Positions 33,736-45,628 of a stretch of 64,000 nt of DNA are shown one piece after another. The notes beneath the pieces were generated by a model. The model saw only the letters and a list, made by a program, of their open reading frames with translations. It did not search any database and was not told the DNA's origin. Both the position numbers and the translations under genes were made by a program. Source of the DNA: Ceratothoa steindachneri (lineage: Eukaryota > Arthropoda > Malacostraca > Isopoda > Cymothoidae); assembly GCA_963969495.1 (NCBI GenBank), contig OZ018317.1:220109997-220173996 (forward strand). Direction: 5' to 3'. Position 1 is the first letter of the stretch. Every line of letters begins with the position of its first letter.

Positions 33736-34823
33736 TTACTGATCCTTTTCCGTCCCATCTTTATCAACCAATTTGGTGAAACAAAATGCCACATATGTTT
33801 TAGAATACTTTCAACTCTTGGTGGACATTTTCTACTCTTGTGTCAAATGTCAACACACCTGCAACAATGCAAATTCAACAATTAGAATGCCTGATCGTAC
33901 AAACACAATAAGTAAATCGTTTTAATAATTAAAGTTACACACATGTACCTACAATATCTCTCTCATAATACACACTCTTTGACATGACAGCATAGCACTC
34001 GTCAGTTTGAGCGAGTAGTGGGAAATATGGCACCAGGATTTCCGAGCAAGCAAGAATATGTAGCAACATGTACGCTTCGCTACCTCACGTAACACAAAAA
34101 GACAAAGAAAAAATAAATGACACAAAATATAAATACATAAAACAAATTAAAGATATCATAAAAAAATATGAATGAAATAACTGGTAGTATATAAAATAAA
34201 ATATATAAATCTTCAATAAAGTTAAATGAAAAATATGTTATTAAATTGGCAATAAAACCCAAAACAATAGGTAATAATAAACTACGAACCGCGACTAACG
34301 GCTCAATATACGAGTAGAGACAATAAGTATGAGTAAACACGTCTTTCTTTCACAACACCAAATTCCTGACTGTTTCTTCCTACTCTGGAACTAAACCGAT
34401 CCTTGAGTTGGAACCTTAGCAAGAGGTGATTTTGGGGTTGATTTGAGGGACTTGGACATCCAAAAGACTTTTTGACACAAGTGTAACCAGTCTTTTTTGA
34501 GTCACTAATGATTCTAAAGATGGAGCAGAGCAACAATGGTTACTTGCTTTTCTTTAGAAAGAACCATTTTTGGAATTGAAAAAAATATTAAAACCTCTAT
34601 TTTAAAAATAAAATGTAAGAAATAGATTATAGGTACACATCTTTCATTTGACCCATATTTGTCATTATTATAACCTTTTGATCAAATAGCATGAACGAAG
34701 GAATCTACGGTTTTTTTATTATAATCTTTTTTTAGATTCTGAATTTTTATTCAATCTACAATTATGTAAATATTACTATAATTATTCCTATCACGTAAAT
34801 TTTAGCGAATGAAAACTTTTGGC

Positions 34824-34828
<5 letters not shown>
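33736..34828. other. No recognised gene
   Basis: AT-rich spacer between the hAT remnant and the (TA)n/MITE cluster. It may include the lost 5' end of the hAT element. Confidence 0.4.

Positions 34829-34895
<67 letters not shown>
34829..34895. repeat. (TA)n microsatellite left of MITE
   Basis: About 67 bp of TA abuts the left arm of the palindromic element. Confidence 0.97.
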
Positions 34896-34898
<3 letters not shown>

Positions 34899-35102
34899 GG
34901 TGTTTTATTAAGACGGATCGCAGTTAGCAATAAATATACATTGCAGTAAAATATATATTGAGTTTTTCTGTCTCTTTCAACATTACTTTCAATCAGCAAT
35001 ATATTGATGATTGAAAGTAGTGTTGAAAGAGGCAGAAAACTTAATATATATTTTGCTGCAATGTATATTTACTGCTAACTGCGATCCGTCTTAATAGAAC
35101 AC

Positions 35103-35110
<8 letters not shown>
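34892..35110. mobile_element. Palindromic MITE / fold-back element
   Basis: Two arms of about 103 bp (34892-34994 and 35007-35110) are near-perfect inverted repeats around a 12-nt centre. The ends read TATAAAGGGTGTTTTATTAA and, inverted, TATAAAAGGTGTTCTATTAA, followed by AGACGGATCGCAGTTAGCA in both. There is no coding capacity. It is bracketed by (TA)n, which suits insertion at TA by a Tc1/mariner-type transposase, but the autonomous source is unknown. Confidence 0.85.
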
Positions 35111-35176
<66 letters not shown>

Positions 35177-35179
35177 TAT
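35106..35179. repeat. (TA)n microsatellite right of MITE
   Basis: About 74 bp of TA with one interruption (GTA near 35159). Its right edge touches the tRNA-like SINE head. Confidence 0.96.
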
Positions 35180-35610
35180 CCTGATCGGGAGTCATACCCG
35201 AGTCTCCCAATTTCCGGTAGGGTGCTCTAACTACTAAGCTACCAGGGACAATACTTAGACCCTTTACAAATCCTGCTATTTCCTCAGGCTAGAAAGTAGT
35301 TCCAAGGTTTTTTAAAAAAAATTTCTAACCCGCTTAAAATTTAAAGTCTCGTGATTTTTCATGTTTTCCTTTATCATTATCTCTATCTTCCAGTTTTGAT
35401 TGCTTAAATTGAGATATCTTTGCCCTCCTTGATCTTTGTGTTCCAATGTCTCCCCTTCTCTTTTCCTTAAGACGCCGGTTTCTATTCTCGTGAGCTCATT
35501 CACGTCTAATTGCTTTCTATCTCTCTTGTACTATATATATTTGGGAGTGAGATACATCTCTGATCATCCGTGGTCCCAAGGATGAAACTGGTAATAAATA
35601 ACCTTGGTTC
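35179..35610 (-). mobile_element. tRNA-like SINE unit
   Basis: Minus-strand 35248-35179 has an A-box-like TAGCTTAGTAGTTAGAGCA, a T arm TCGGG-TATGACT-CCCGA with a degenerate B box, and about five acceptor pairs. The anticodon arm is mismatched, so it is no working tRNA. Sequence to the right of the head (about 35340-35540) resembles 41560-41770, including CTTGATCT and TCTCTTTnCTTTAA motifs, next to another tRNA-like head. Orientation of the body relative to the head is uncertain. Confidence 0.45.
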
Positions 35611-36069
35611 TTAGGTGTCGTTTGTTGTCGTAGTTGTTCTTAGGGTCTTATGTCCCTTACACAGCCTCGTGCATTAAAGTTTTTTTTAAATTAAAGAAGT
35701 GACTTGTATCATTATTAAATTCGTCTTCAAAGAAATCTACCTAACTACATCAAATAACTATACCCTATAACCACATAACTAACACTGGGGATCCCAATAT
35801 TTCTTGAGTTAGATTTGACACTTGTTTTTTGACTAAATCCAAGCCTCTGAATCCCCAAATGGCCTCAGTTTTTCTGTATCACATCAAGCTTTTTGAGCTA
35901 AAAAAACATAAAAATACCGAATCTAACAAATATTTTTTTTATTTTATAAAATGTTTTAATAAATTACACATTAGAAAATTATAAAACATTGTTTGACTGT
36001 AATGTTTGTACAAATTTATTTTGTTCATACAAAGGATATCGTTATTGTAAGTCAAATTTTGTTCTGTAT
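35611..36069. other. No recognised gene
   Basis: AT-rich spacer; it may include the 3' flank of the uncharacterised gene copy that follows. Confidence 0.4.
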
Positions 36070-37230
36070 TTAAGGTAGAAATTTACGATTATAGATATTT
36101 TTGGACTGTTCAAGAGATAAACAATTTTGCTTTCTACTACAACAGTAGTCATTTAACACATTTAGATCCCTTCTACCGTGATATTCTTCCTCTATAACTT
36201 TTGAATCTTTGTGGAATTGTTCGCCTTGCTCATCGCTGACTTCAGCATGGTTTTTCACAAAGTTAGCAAAATGGTTTATGTTGCAACCGAGCGTTATGTA
36301 TCTCTCCAATAGTTTATAGACAATTTCAGTGTAATATTTTACTCGTGTATTTTCAAGAAAATTCTCTATAATGTCTTTGAATGATAAACCAGCATTACTT
36401 TTGACTTCTCATATTATCCCGATGAAATGTTAATCTTTGATGAGCTGTCAAATATGTGGACGATTAAACACATGACTTTATTTTTTTCAATTGACACGGC
36501 AGGAAATTTCAAATGAGGTACTTGAATCAGACGCCTTTCTTTGGCAATGATTTACCGAATTGCTTCATGAGGCCTAATTTGATATGCAGAAATAGGAATA
36601 TAATTTTGGAACTTAGCTCACTTACAGAGATAGAAAGAGGAAATAGTCTATGTACTCGCGTTGCTGACCAATAAGGGAGCATACCATTTTAAGGTCACCA
36701 TAGATGATCCCTTTATGTTTGAGATATTGCAATGACTCTTTTTATGTCTTCATATAATCCCTGAATATTAACTGAATGTCCAACTGTGACTGCACCATAT
36801 AAGTTGCCATTGCATTGTAGAGGTAGAAACAATATAAACTCCATTTTGAACTAGTGATGAACAGTCGCCATTCAATTGTTTTGTATTTTTCAACTCCCAA
36901 TTCCTCAAGTAAACTCTGCATCTTATGGCAATACACAAAGATACTTCAACTTTTGAAGTAGTGCAGAAATGCACTTACTCTGAATCGAAAGTATTATACA
37001 TTTGATCCTTTTTTAAGCAGGTGTTTCTCATTCAGTCTTGATTCTAGGAGTTACAAAGCCTTTTTTAACAGTCGCAAGTCTACTGGAAAATCATTCAACT
37101 CATGCTGATCGAATCCCTTACAAACTGAGTCATCTTGATTTTCAAAATCTGCTTCATTGCTCTCACTGAGTTCTCATCGTGATCCAGATCTTCAAGAGAG
37201 AGTTGATGAGCTAAAAATAGTAGTAGGATT
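36070..37230 (-). pseudogene. Uncharacterised repeat-borne gene family, copy 2, heavily decayed
   Basis: Minus-strand peptides follow the same order as copy 1 at 26323-27956: ELNDFPVDLRLLKKAL, then MQSLLEELGVEKYKTIEWRL and FITSSKWSLYCFYLYNA. Next are GIIYGDLKMVCSLIGQQREY, ISN-to-MKQFGKSLPKK remnants, and finally HAEVSDEQGEQFHKDSKVIE, with the ending NIYNRKF. It lacks the Cys-rich N-terminal part. Many stops and shifts. Copies in both orientations 10 kb apart with unequal decay support a dispersed mobile family. Confidence 0.6.
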
Positions 37231-39464
37231 TGTTTGCTTTATATCCTCAAATTTTTACTAAACAAATATAACATTCTGTTAAGTGATCTTTTGGCTCTTG
37301 CCAAATTATAGGTATGTAAAATGCCAATTTATCACGTGCTCCTATGGTCAGCCTCCATAAATTTATATTGATCACTATTTTTCCCTTTAAAATATGAAAA
37401 ATAGGATTAATTGGTAAATGCACTAATATTTCTCATTTTATTGGGAATGGTAAAAACTATCACAGATATATAAAAAAATAAGTCCAACCTGTATTGACAC
37501 TTACGACGAGAAGTAGCTAAGGCAGACATGATCTAAAAAAGAAATAAGTATGTGAACAAAAAATAAGTTTAATAGGTTCAAGCTTTGAAAAAAACATAAA
37601 ACTGATTACATAAGGTCTGTTAACCATTTATATACCGATTTTTCTGTATTGTCTCAGAATAAGAGAGTAATAAACTTATAGAGTGGCAAATATCCTCTCA
37701 CTGCAATGTTTCACGTGTAACTGAATAGACAAGTTACAAGCTTTCACCATATGTTAATAGTGCCTCTTGTACGAGACGTGGTAGCAGTGAGAATATAATA
37801 GCTAATTTAGTTTTATCCTATCCAATATTTATGAATAGCAATAAATATATAATAAAAAATAAAGACAATCTTCTGTACAGAAAAAAAACTTGGCACGATA
37901 GAAGAAAGCTTAAAAATCTAACTCAAGAGAAATTATGTTCAAAATTGTTTCTCTGTGTTAATCAATTTCCACTATTTAATTTTAACATTGGTTTTCATCT
38001 CAATTAATGGTAATAGGCCGGGGAAAAGTTCTCCCCAAATTTCTAAAAATATAGTAAAGAAATCTCTCCAAATTAGAACGCTTTCCAAATATGCAAAATA
38101 AAGTAAATGTCTCTTACCTCAATGATGAGGAGGTTCGATCACTCTTTCACCTCAATAGTTAGGAGGTTCGATCACTCTTTCACTAAATGAGTCAGAAGAG
38201 ATACTTATTTTAGCGGATTTGAAAGAGTACGGGCAAAATTGTCCTAAATAGATGCCGTAAAAGAAGCTTCCTCTGAAAGATATTGTAAATGCAACATATG
38301 TCGTATTACTTGTTATGCCCAAAACGAAACCACTCTAACTTAAGCAGTTAAGGAGCCTGAAAATTGCATGAAATTGTATCCTCACAACACTCACCTAATT
38401 CACCCAGTTAGATTACATCATTTTCACAAGGACCACTTCTTAAACATTAAATATATTCGCATAATTTACGGCAAGGCTAGGTACATGAAGGGTCCAAGGT
38501 TCCATTATCCAGAAACGCACGTTCAATCTTAAAGTGTATGATTAGCTCATGAAAAACTACCCTTGAACTATCATTATTTTACCTGTTGGTTAACACCTAA
38601 AGCAGAACATTCAACAAGCGCTTAATAATTTCGAATGAGACTATTACTCAAATACCATATGTACTTCCAATATAGTAAAATTCAAACTTTTATCCTACAT
38701 TTAATGCATATTCCTGATATTCAAAGAACATGATTTTCTACCATGAGGGATGTGGCTAAACGTATCTTATGGAATCATATCCTGAAACAATTTTCCTAGT
38801 TCTATCTTATTTATTTACACAAAAGAGACAGTATAACAATAACCGAGAATACCCTATAAACCATTGTTTTATTGCATATATACATTCCTAGAATTTAATG
38901 AATTAAGCAAACCTCGGCTGGGTTAGAGTGCATAAATTTAAGCATCCAAAATATAGAGCCAATTTGGTTGAGTCCAATTCCATGTTAATGTAATATGGGT
39001 GAAGAGCTTGAATCTTGATTTCTGCAAACAATGATTAAACTTTCAATATGAGATGCTATCGCCTAAATCTCTAAAATCTGAAAAAAAATTAATGGGCGTT
39101 AGTCAACACCAAAAAGCTTTATGGGTTGCAATGGCAGCCGCAACAAAATAAACCGTTGGCTGCCATAAATAGTGCACCTCATATCCTAACCAAGCGAAAA
39201 TATAAGGCGTTACTTCAGAAATTACAGAACTAAGATTTTAAGCTGAAGTTTTGTATTACTGAAATTTTAAGTAAAGTTAGGGTTGAAAACATAAATAAAA
39301 ATAGAAATACAGGAGTCAAAATGACAAGTGGAACAACTTCACTGCAAAGGTCAAACACCAAAATGAACGAAGTGATTGAAATTGACCCAAAACAATAAGA
39401 AACTAAATCGTACTGAAGAATAATTGCCTGCTTATTTTCACAGCAAGGTGTTGTCTTTGGCCAT

Positions 39465-39467
<3 letters not shown>
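37231..39467. other. No recognised gene; one short tandem duplication
   Basis: About 2.2 kb of AT-rich sequence. The only structure noted is the 33-bp duplication at 38118-38183. Confidence 0.45.
38118..38183. repeat. 33-bp tandem duplication
   Basis: CTCAATgaTgAGGAGGTTCG and its following ATCACTCTTTCAC recur immediately as a second 33-bp unit (38151-38183), with three differences. Confidence 0.9.

Positions 39468-39512
<45 letters not shown>
39468..39512. repeat. (TA)n microsatellite at Penelope-like 3' end
   Basis: About 45 bp of TA immediately beyond the 3' tail of the Penelope-like fragment (minus strand). Confidence 0.96.
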
Positions 39513-39517
<5 letters not shown>

Positions 39518-40900
39518 TGATTGGTTGTGGGTCAGATTGAATTTAACTTTGACAAGAGTGACTTAATTTTTATTATTTTACATATGTAAATTTAATAATT
39601 TTTTGCCGTGAGCTTTCGCCCTTCCTAATCCATCTTCAGACAGAAGTATAATAATTCTTCGACTTGAAACTTATGTTTCTTCTCCTTAATAAATCGAGCT
39701 TCGAGAATTCTTAGGTGATGTATTGGAGTTTCTACGGAGAATGTTGGTTTTATTAACAAAAGATTTTCTTGTTGTATGCTATCTGTATTCTCTGATGTAG
39801 TGAAGTTTAATTGGAACCTTTTAGCAGCCGTATAGTCAGTATATGCCTGAAAATTGTTGATGCTGTCATGGCAATGTTGAAAATTGGAGGAGGAACCTTT
39901 CAGTCCTCATGGGGGCATAAAATTTGTATACCACTTTGGTTGACTTTAACTTTGCTCGGCTTCATGTTCTTTATTTATATATTGCTAGTTTTTAGATTGT
40001 TGTAAAATATTTTAAGAAGAATTATTTTCTCCTTGCTTTAAGTTCTCCACGATTTAGCTGAAAACATTTTCGTTGCTTCTGTATGTGTTTGTCATCAGAT
40101 TTTTGTAGCAAAAGTGGAGTCGTTTCCAAAATTGCTTTCCCCTATACCTTAAAATCAGAGTGAAAATCATATTTTGTATGTAATCTATAGCTGTTGTTAA
40201 TTAAAATTGTTTTTTTTCTTGTCCTCTGATGTTAGAAGTCGTCCGAAGTTGAACAAATCCGCATGTCCCGGCGGAAGTAAGAGCTTATAACCGATTTCTT
40301 CTAACTTTGGAGGCATTCACTTTTGGCATTCATGCATCTATCCAGCAAGTTTGTTTACATTTCGCTAGAAGCTGGCGACATATGTTCCATCATTGTTCTT
40401 TTGGACATCCACGTCCAAAGGAACTGTCTGGCTTCTTCCAAACCGGAGTTACTCTATAAAGGTGGAAACCAAGCAATCTTTTTTGAAAAAATCATCGTAT
40501 TTATGTAACTTTGGAAATTTATGGTTTCTTGTCTCGTCATCGCCATTAGAAACAAGACGGTTTGGGGGTAAAATTCTAATTTAATGAAATACTTATAGCT
40601 AACATAGGACCCATATTATGCCCAATTTTAATACGTATTTGGGGTTGAGATATGAATAGAATTTATTTAGTCTTCTTGAGATCATTAACAGAGACGCGCA
40701 ATTTGATAATGCAAATTAATAATTTTTTGTATTGGCATTTGATGATAAAGAGAATTAAAAAACTTTTTAATTTGTTTTTCTACTACTAAATCAGGGTAAC
40801 CATTATTTTGAAAAAATGTTTTAAGAACGGTAGATTCTAAATGCAGCAGCAGTCAAAATGGAGAATATAGGTATAATGTAGGCTCGTTGGATACGGTTTT
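39513..40900 (-). pseudogene. Penelope-like element, 3' half (linker, GIY-YIG remnant, tail)
   Basis: On the minus strand 40850-40690 reads ESTVLKTFFQNNGYPDLVVE, then KQIKKFFNSLYHQMPIQKII, the RT-nuclease linker of Penelope-like elements. After a long decayed stretch come KVVYKFYAPMRTE (GIY-YIG start, Cys/His ligands lost) and IHHLRILEARFIKEKKHKFQ (the last conserved block with the catalytic-type Glu). About 35 bp later the tail has the CTGAAGA...GAAA module (39639-39614), then AT-rich sequence into (TA)n. The RT itself is absent. This copy links the stem-loop module to a Penelope-like coding end. Confidence 0.7.
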
Positions 40901-41120
40901 TACCGAGGATACTCGTAACTTAAAGTTTCCAGTAAAGAGACTTAAGAAGTTATATATTCAATAGGACAGTTATGAGCAACTTTGGCTCAATAAATATCCG
41001 ATTGAATATAAACATATCTTTTACAGAAATTATTAGGGAAGACAGAAAACTTAACAATAGAAGTCCTTTATGATCTTATTATATTATAAATTTGATCACC
41101 AAACGCACTTGTTTCTAGTG
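40901..41120. other. No recognised gene
   Basis: AT-rich spacer between the Penelope-like fragment and the next CTGANGA module. Confidence 0.4.
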
Positions 41121-41240
41121 CTGATGATGAGGCTAGGTACTCGAAAAGTCCAAATTCAGATAAATAATGATGATTTTAGCAATAGTGTGCTTAGTTTCCA
41201 CCTTTACACAGAAACACACAGACACACAAACACACACATA

Positions 41241-41243
<3 letters not shown>
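41121..41243 (+). mobile_element. Penelope-like 3' tail, third CTGANGA...GAAA module
   Basis: CTGATGA (41121-41127), then T, GAG...CTC pairing around an 8-nt loop, then GAAA (41143-41146): 26 nt in total, the same spacing as 3894-3919 and 39614-39639. It is followed within 100 bp by (CA)-rich sequence and (TA)n. No coding sequence is attached, so the assignment rests on the shared module and context. Confidence 0.45.

Positions 41244-41306
<63 letters not shown>
41244..41306. repeat. (TA)n microsatellite
   Basis: About 63 bp of TA preceded by a short ACACACA run. Confidence 0.96.
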
Positions 41307-41308
<2 letters not shown>

Positions 41309-41479
41309 CCATATTTTACAAATGAGAGAAATTCGACGTGGATGATCAAATAAGGCGGATTTTTATTTTAAAGGCGCGAGAAAGTAATTGAAAGACTCAG
41401 GGATCAGGGAGAATCTAGGACAGCCCATTGAGGACGATCCATAATGAGAAAACGTAAAACGCTATGGAAAATAATATCA

Positions 41480-41770
41480 TCTAATTTGCGGAGATATTGG
41501 GCTTGGTAGGCCAGCTTTGAAATGTTGTGCCTCGAAGCTTAGTCGCAGAGAGCCTGATTCAACTCCAGGTCAGTAGATTTAATTCAGTCCTCTATAAGAG
41601 TTATCCCTATCTTCTTTATATAGATTGTCTTCATTTTTCTATCATTTGCTCTTCTTGATCTCTGTTTTTTCTAATGTCCTCTTCTCTTTACTTTAAAAAT
41701 AAATCCTGTTCCTTCTCTCATATCCTTCATTCATTTCAAATTTATCTCTTTCTGCTACAGTATGAATATA
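41480..41770. mobile_element. Possible decayed tRNA-like SINE
   Basis: A degenerate B-box-like GATTCAACTCC (about 41550) follows a tRNA-like stretch starting near GGTAGGCCAGC. The T/C-rich body that follows (41590-41770) resembles 35340-35540. Too decayed to fold with confidence. Confidence 0.3.
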
Positions 41771-41860
41771 TAGTCTACAATGCACGGACTTTACATCTTG
41801 CTACATCCCTACAAAAAATATTGAAATGTTGTTACTACTACTCGCACAAATAATACTTAG

Positions 41861-41861
<1 letters not shown>

Positions 41862-41952
<91 letters not shown>
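41862..41952. repeat. (TA)n microsatellite with one phase break
   Basis: About 90 bp of TA, broken by TTA near 41919. It forms the left flank of the dispersed repeat at 41953-42075. Confidence 0.96.
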
Positions 41953-41955
<3 letters not shown>

Positions 41956-42071
41956 AATAACACACTTTACTTGCAAATATAGTTCGAAAGTGCTTGGATT
42001 TATCTTTTCATTTTCCTGTGGGTTAATTTTCATATTATTGCTTGCCTCACGTGCCACTTTGTGAGTTTTTT

Positions 42072-42075
<4 letters not shown>
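41953..42075. repeat. Dispersed repeat shared with 14702-14911, bracketed by (TA)n
   Basis: GTTCGAAAGTGCTTGGATT, TTTTCATTTTCCTGTGGGTT and CACTTTGTGAGTTT match the complement of 14702-14800 in the same order. Here only one arm of the inverted repeat is present. Confidence 0.75.

Positions 42076-42129
<54 letters not shown>
42076..42129. repeat. (TA)n microsatellite
   Basis: About 54 bp of TA, then a short A-rich break and more AT-rich sequence to about 42146. Confidence 0.95.
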
Positions 42130-42135
<6 letters not shown>

Positions 42136-42323
42136 TATATATTAATATACCACAACAAAGAGAAAACGGATAATTTTTTTCTTAATTTATTTTTTTCTTT
42201 ATTAATTTCTCTCTTTCACAGTCTCGCTCGACCTTGTGAAGCGTGCCGAGTGGTTGAAAGCTTCCTTCAATTGAGATCAAAGCAGTTTTTAGCCTCCTCA
42301 GTCTGCCTTGTACCCATTCCACG

Positions 42324-42936
42324 TAGGGGTCGCAAATTACCGAACATATTTTCATCGATAAATTCTCGAGAAAACATTTGATTACCGGTAAATTCCCGAT
42401 AAATTTATAGTTAAATTAACTGTATTAGAAATAAAAAAATCACATGTATATAGAACTTTTTAATGAGATCCTTAGCTATTATAAGTTTTTATAACCAATA
42501 AAAGTGTTTTATCTTTATTTAGAACGTATAGCATAAATTAATGTAAAAACATAATGTTGTGAGGTTTACGAACTTCTGCAGCGATTTAGAAGATAATTCT
42601 TATTATCAACACATAGTGTAATGAGTACGAAATATATTACCAGTGATTTACTACGTCAATCCATAAATAGCACTCGTATTCTCAAAGAACAACACATAAC
42701 ACACATAGCACAACTAAACATGGTCCTAATTCGTCTTTTAAATTATAACGTTTCTCTATCACAATTCACGATTAATTTCTTTCGTAAATACGAAAGAAAA
42801 TTGTTTATTGAGCGTAAACTTAAATAATCATAAAGTTACATTAAATTACCGATAAAAAGATATTGTTAAATACGGGGTAATTAAATTTAATTTATCGATA
42901 AATTACCGGTAATGTTTTATTGGCTGTGAACCCTAA
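42324..42936. mobile_element. Non-autonomous element with long inverted ends (hAT-like)
   Basis: The left end, TAGGGGTCGCAAATTACCG, then GATTACCGGTAAAT and CGATAAATT, is mirrored at the right. There the complement reads TTAGGGTTCACAGCC, then CATTACCGGTAATTTATCG and ATAAATTAAATTTAA. The ~610-bp unit has no transposase. Ends starting (T)AGGGTT with an interior ACCGGTAA motif suit a hAT-type miniature element. I see no clean 8-bp target duplication. Confidence 0.5.
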
Positions 42937-43036
42937 TCCCACCCCAGCTCTGATTCTTTCAAAGTAGGAAATAAATATCTCCGAAGAAAGAATTATTTAT
43001 TTGGAGTTATTTCATCATCATCTCGCGCTCACGAGA

Positions 43037-43067
<31 letters not shown>

Positions 43068-44044
43068 CCTAGAACATAAGTACTCGAAGGTAGGAAAGTA
43101 ATTTTTTTATATACGAGTATAAACATAATAAATCCAATTGCTTACTTTAACAGCGCTCTTAATATTGGAATTGTTTATTAGAATATTTATTTATATTCTT
43201 CTCACTGTTGTATGTAGCTCTTAAGCTAGTCCTTACCTCATAATTTACAAATCTTACAGGTATTGTCTCGGATCTGCTGTATTATACAACATAAATATGT
43301 TAGAATTCCTAAGTGAATTTAATTGATAGAACAAAAATATATAGTTATTCAAATGTATATTAAAAAGCTGTAGTTCAAAGGAATAAAATATGATCCTTGT
43401 ACCTCAAATATGTAGTTTGTTAATTTATACTAAAGTTATATATTTATAACTAAATACCATTCAACCCTATTGGTTTCTTCATAAATTATTTATTGTATTG
43501 CAAATTTATTGTTGATGCATCGCAATAAGTTACTGGTCGCGATACTGGTATAAGTGTTGTTGGACTTTCATTTCTTGTAAATTTCTCATGTTATTTTATT
43601 TTTCAATTGAAGCTATGCTTGATTCTTATTCGTGTCTCCAAAAATTTACTTGCAATTTCCGCGTCCTCTCTTCATCTATGCTAGTCATTATCCTTTACCA
43701 TAGAGGCTGGCTGAGCAGTTTTCCATATTATATTTACAAGTTAACTCTCTCCAATTTACATGGAAAGATGGAACAGAGCGATTAAGAATAATTATGATTA
43801 TCAATGTGATGTAGTTAAATGCGGGTGACTTATGCCGCAGATTTGTTTATGGCGGGAAAAACATCAGATAATAAAGGGAAACTCATAAAAATCAATGTGA
43901 ATGTACAATCCTACTTGATGATGTGTGAAAGGTGATCCAAGTACAACTACTTAGGTTGTCTTAAACCTGCTTCTACTCTGTACCTAAAGGGAAACGGCTG
44001 CCATATCTTTTGTCAACGCGTCGTTCGAAGCACATAACGCTCAC
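42937..44044. other. No recognised gene; short (TA)n at 43040-43067
   Basis: AT-rich spacer with one 28-bp TA tract. Nothing else named. Confidence 0.45.
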
Positions 44045-45330
44045 TCATTCTGACTCATTTGAACTTTTAGATAATAAAATAATGAGTTTAAAAAGGCTAA
44101 TCAATTGACTATATGTGGCAGTTTCCAATCCTATCACCAAGTCCGGTCTCCATAGCACCCCATCCATATATCTATCTAATCTATTCCATACATCTACCAC
44201 AATATATACACACCAATTTCCACCTATATCTTTCTTAAACATAAACTTCTTCAGCTTAAACCCATTGCTGCGTGTCGTCTCCTGTTCACTAACAATAAGA
44301 ACTATACCTATGTCTCCTCTATTATAAGTCACTCGAATGTCTCTATCAAGTCCCTTCAATCTTTTCTCCTTTCTATTGTATGAAGAAGATTTAGTCTCGT
44401 AAGCCTTCCACCATAAGTTAAGCTCTTTAATCCATCAATCATCTTAGTCATTCTTCCTTGTATTGACTCGCTAAAACGAATATGCATCCTGTAATATGGT
44501 GAGAAATATTAAACTGCTTATTTAAGATAACCAACAACTTATGCCATCTACAGATTCAGAATGACAGCAACACTGATACATATTTTTCACGCACCTCTCA
44601 ATAAACTTTAATGTCCTATTAGCTCTATTTCTAGCAGTTTAAGTAATGATTTCTTGGCTGCAGGTCAGGAATTACCAAGAAATCCGTTTCTTTTGCATTC
44701 TGGTGTTCATAATACCTTCGCATTCAATTTATAATCATTCAGTGTATTACACCTACCTATACTAAGTAGACTACATTTGATTATGTTAAATTCCATTTGC
44801 CTTGTCTCTCCCCCTTAAAATAGATTGGTCAAATCATCTTGTAGTACCTAAGTACCGAACTCAGACCTTATAATCCTACCTAGCTAATAACATTGGCAAA
44901 CTTGCTCAGGTCTCTACTCATATTCAAGCCAAGACCATTAATATAAATAAAAAGAAACAACCTCAATACGGATCCCAAAGGAACCTCACTGGTAACATTC
45001 CTCCACTCAGACTTAATCCCATCTATGCTAATTATTGGCATTCTGTCTCTAAGCTACGACTGAATCCACCTAAAAATACTTCTAATGATCCTATAACCTT
45101 TAACTTTATTCAAAGCTCGTAGATGCGGCACCGTGTCAAAAGTTGGACTAAAATCCAAATAAATAAGATCGAAATTCTCATCTATATCGGCAGCATCGTA
45201 CACCATTCTATAAATAAAAGTAAATTATCAAACACTAATTTCCGCTAGTGAAGCCTTGTTGAGGTTTCTCTATTAAATTATGCTTCTCTGATCTTTAATT
45301 GGGCGTTATCATCTGTGCTTTCTCTTACCT
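44045..45330 (-). pseudogene. CR1/L2-like LINE reverse transcriptase, decayed
   Basis: Minus-strand peptides in order: KHNLIEKPQQGFTSGN, DENFDLIYLDFSPTFDTVPH with the first catalytic Asp, RWIQS then LRDRMPIISIDGIKSEWRN, VTSEVPLGSVLRLFLFIYIN, and DLSKFAN where the catalytic FADD is lost. In 44359-44045 come MKGLDRDIRVTYNRGDIGIV and the C-terminal GFKLKKFMFKKDIGGNW, VVDVWNRLDRYMD. No endonuclease part is visible. It resembles the plus-strand LINE at 47200-49440 and may be the same family. Confidence 0.75.
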
Positions 45331-45628
45331 AAAATCTATATTCGAGAATTACTCGTCAAGTTAATTTTAAAATATTTACTGACATGCTTTTTATTATTCA
45401 TTTAGGTTATTTATTCCACGTTTATGTGATTATATAACGGAAGAACTTTTGAGTAATGGACGTGTTGAAGCGCTCTATTACCAATTTGAATCCATTTTAA
45501 CGAATGTTATCTATCTTCAACAGTAATGTATAATTTATGTTAATGAATCCTTTTAACATTTTAAACACTTCAATTTGCTGTATATGTCCAAACTCTTCAA
45601 AGGAGGGGTCTCGAGATGTTTTGAGCAT
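45331..45628. other. No recognised gene
   Basis: AT-rich spacer between the LINE and the MITE. Confidence 0.4.

Noticed and set aside
35179..35248. Functional tRNA gene on the minus strand
   Set aside because: Anticodon arm mismatched, B box degenerate, two acceptor mismatches.
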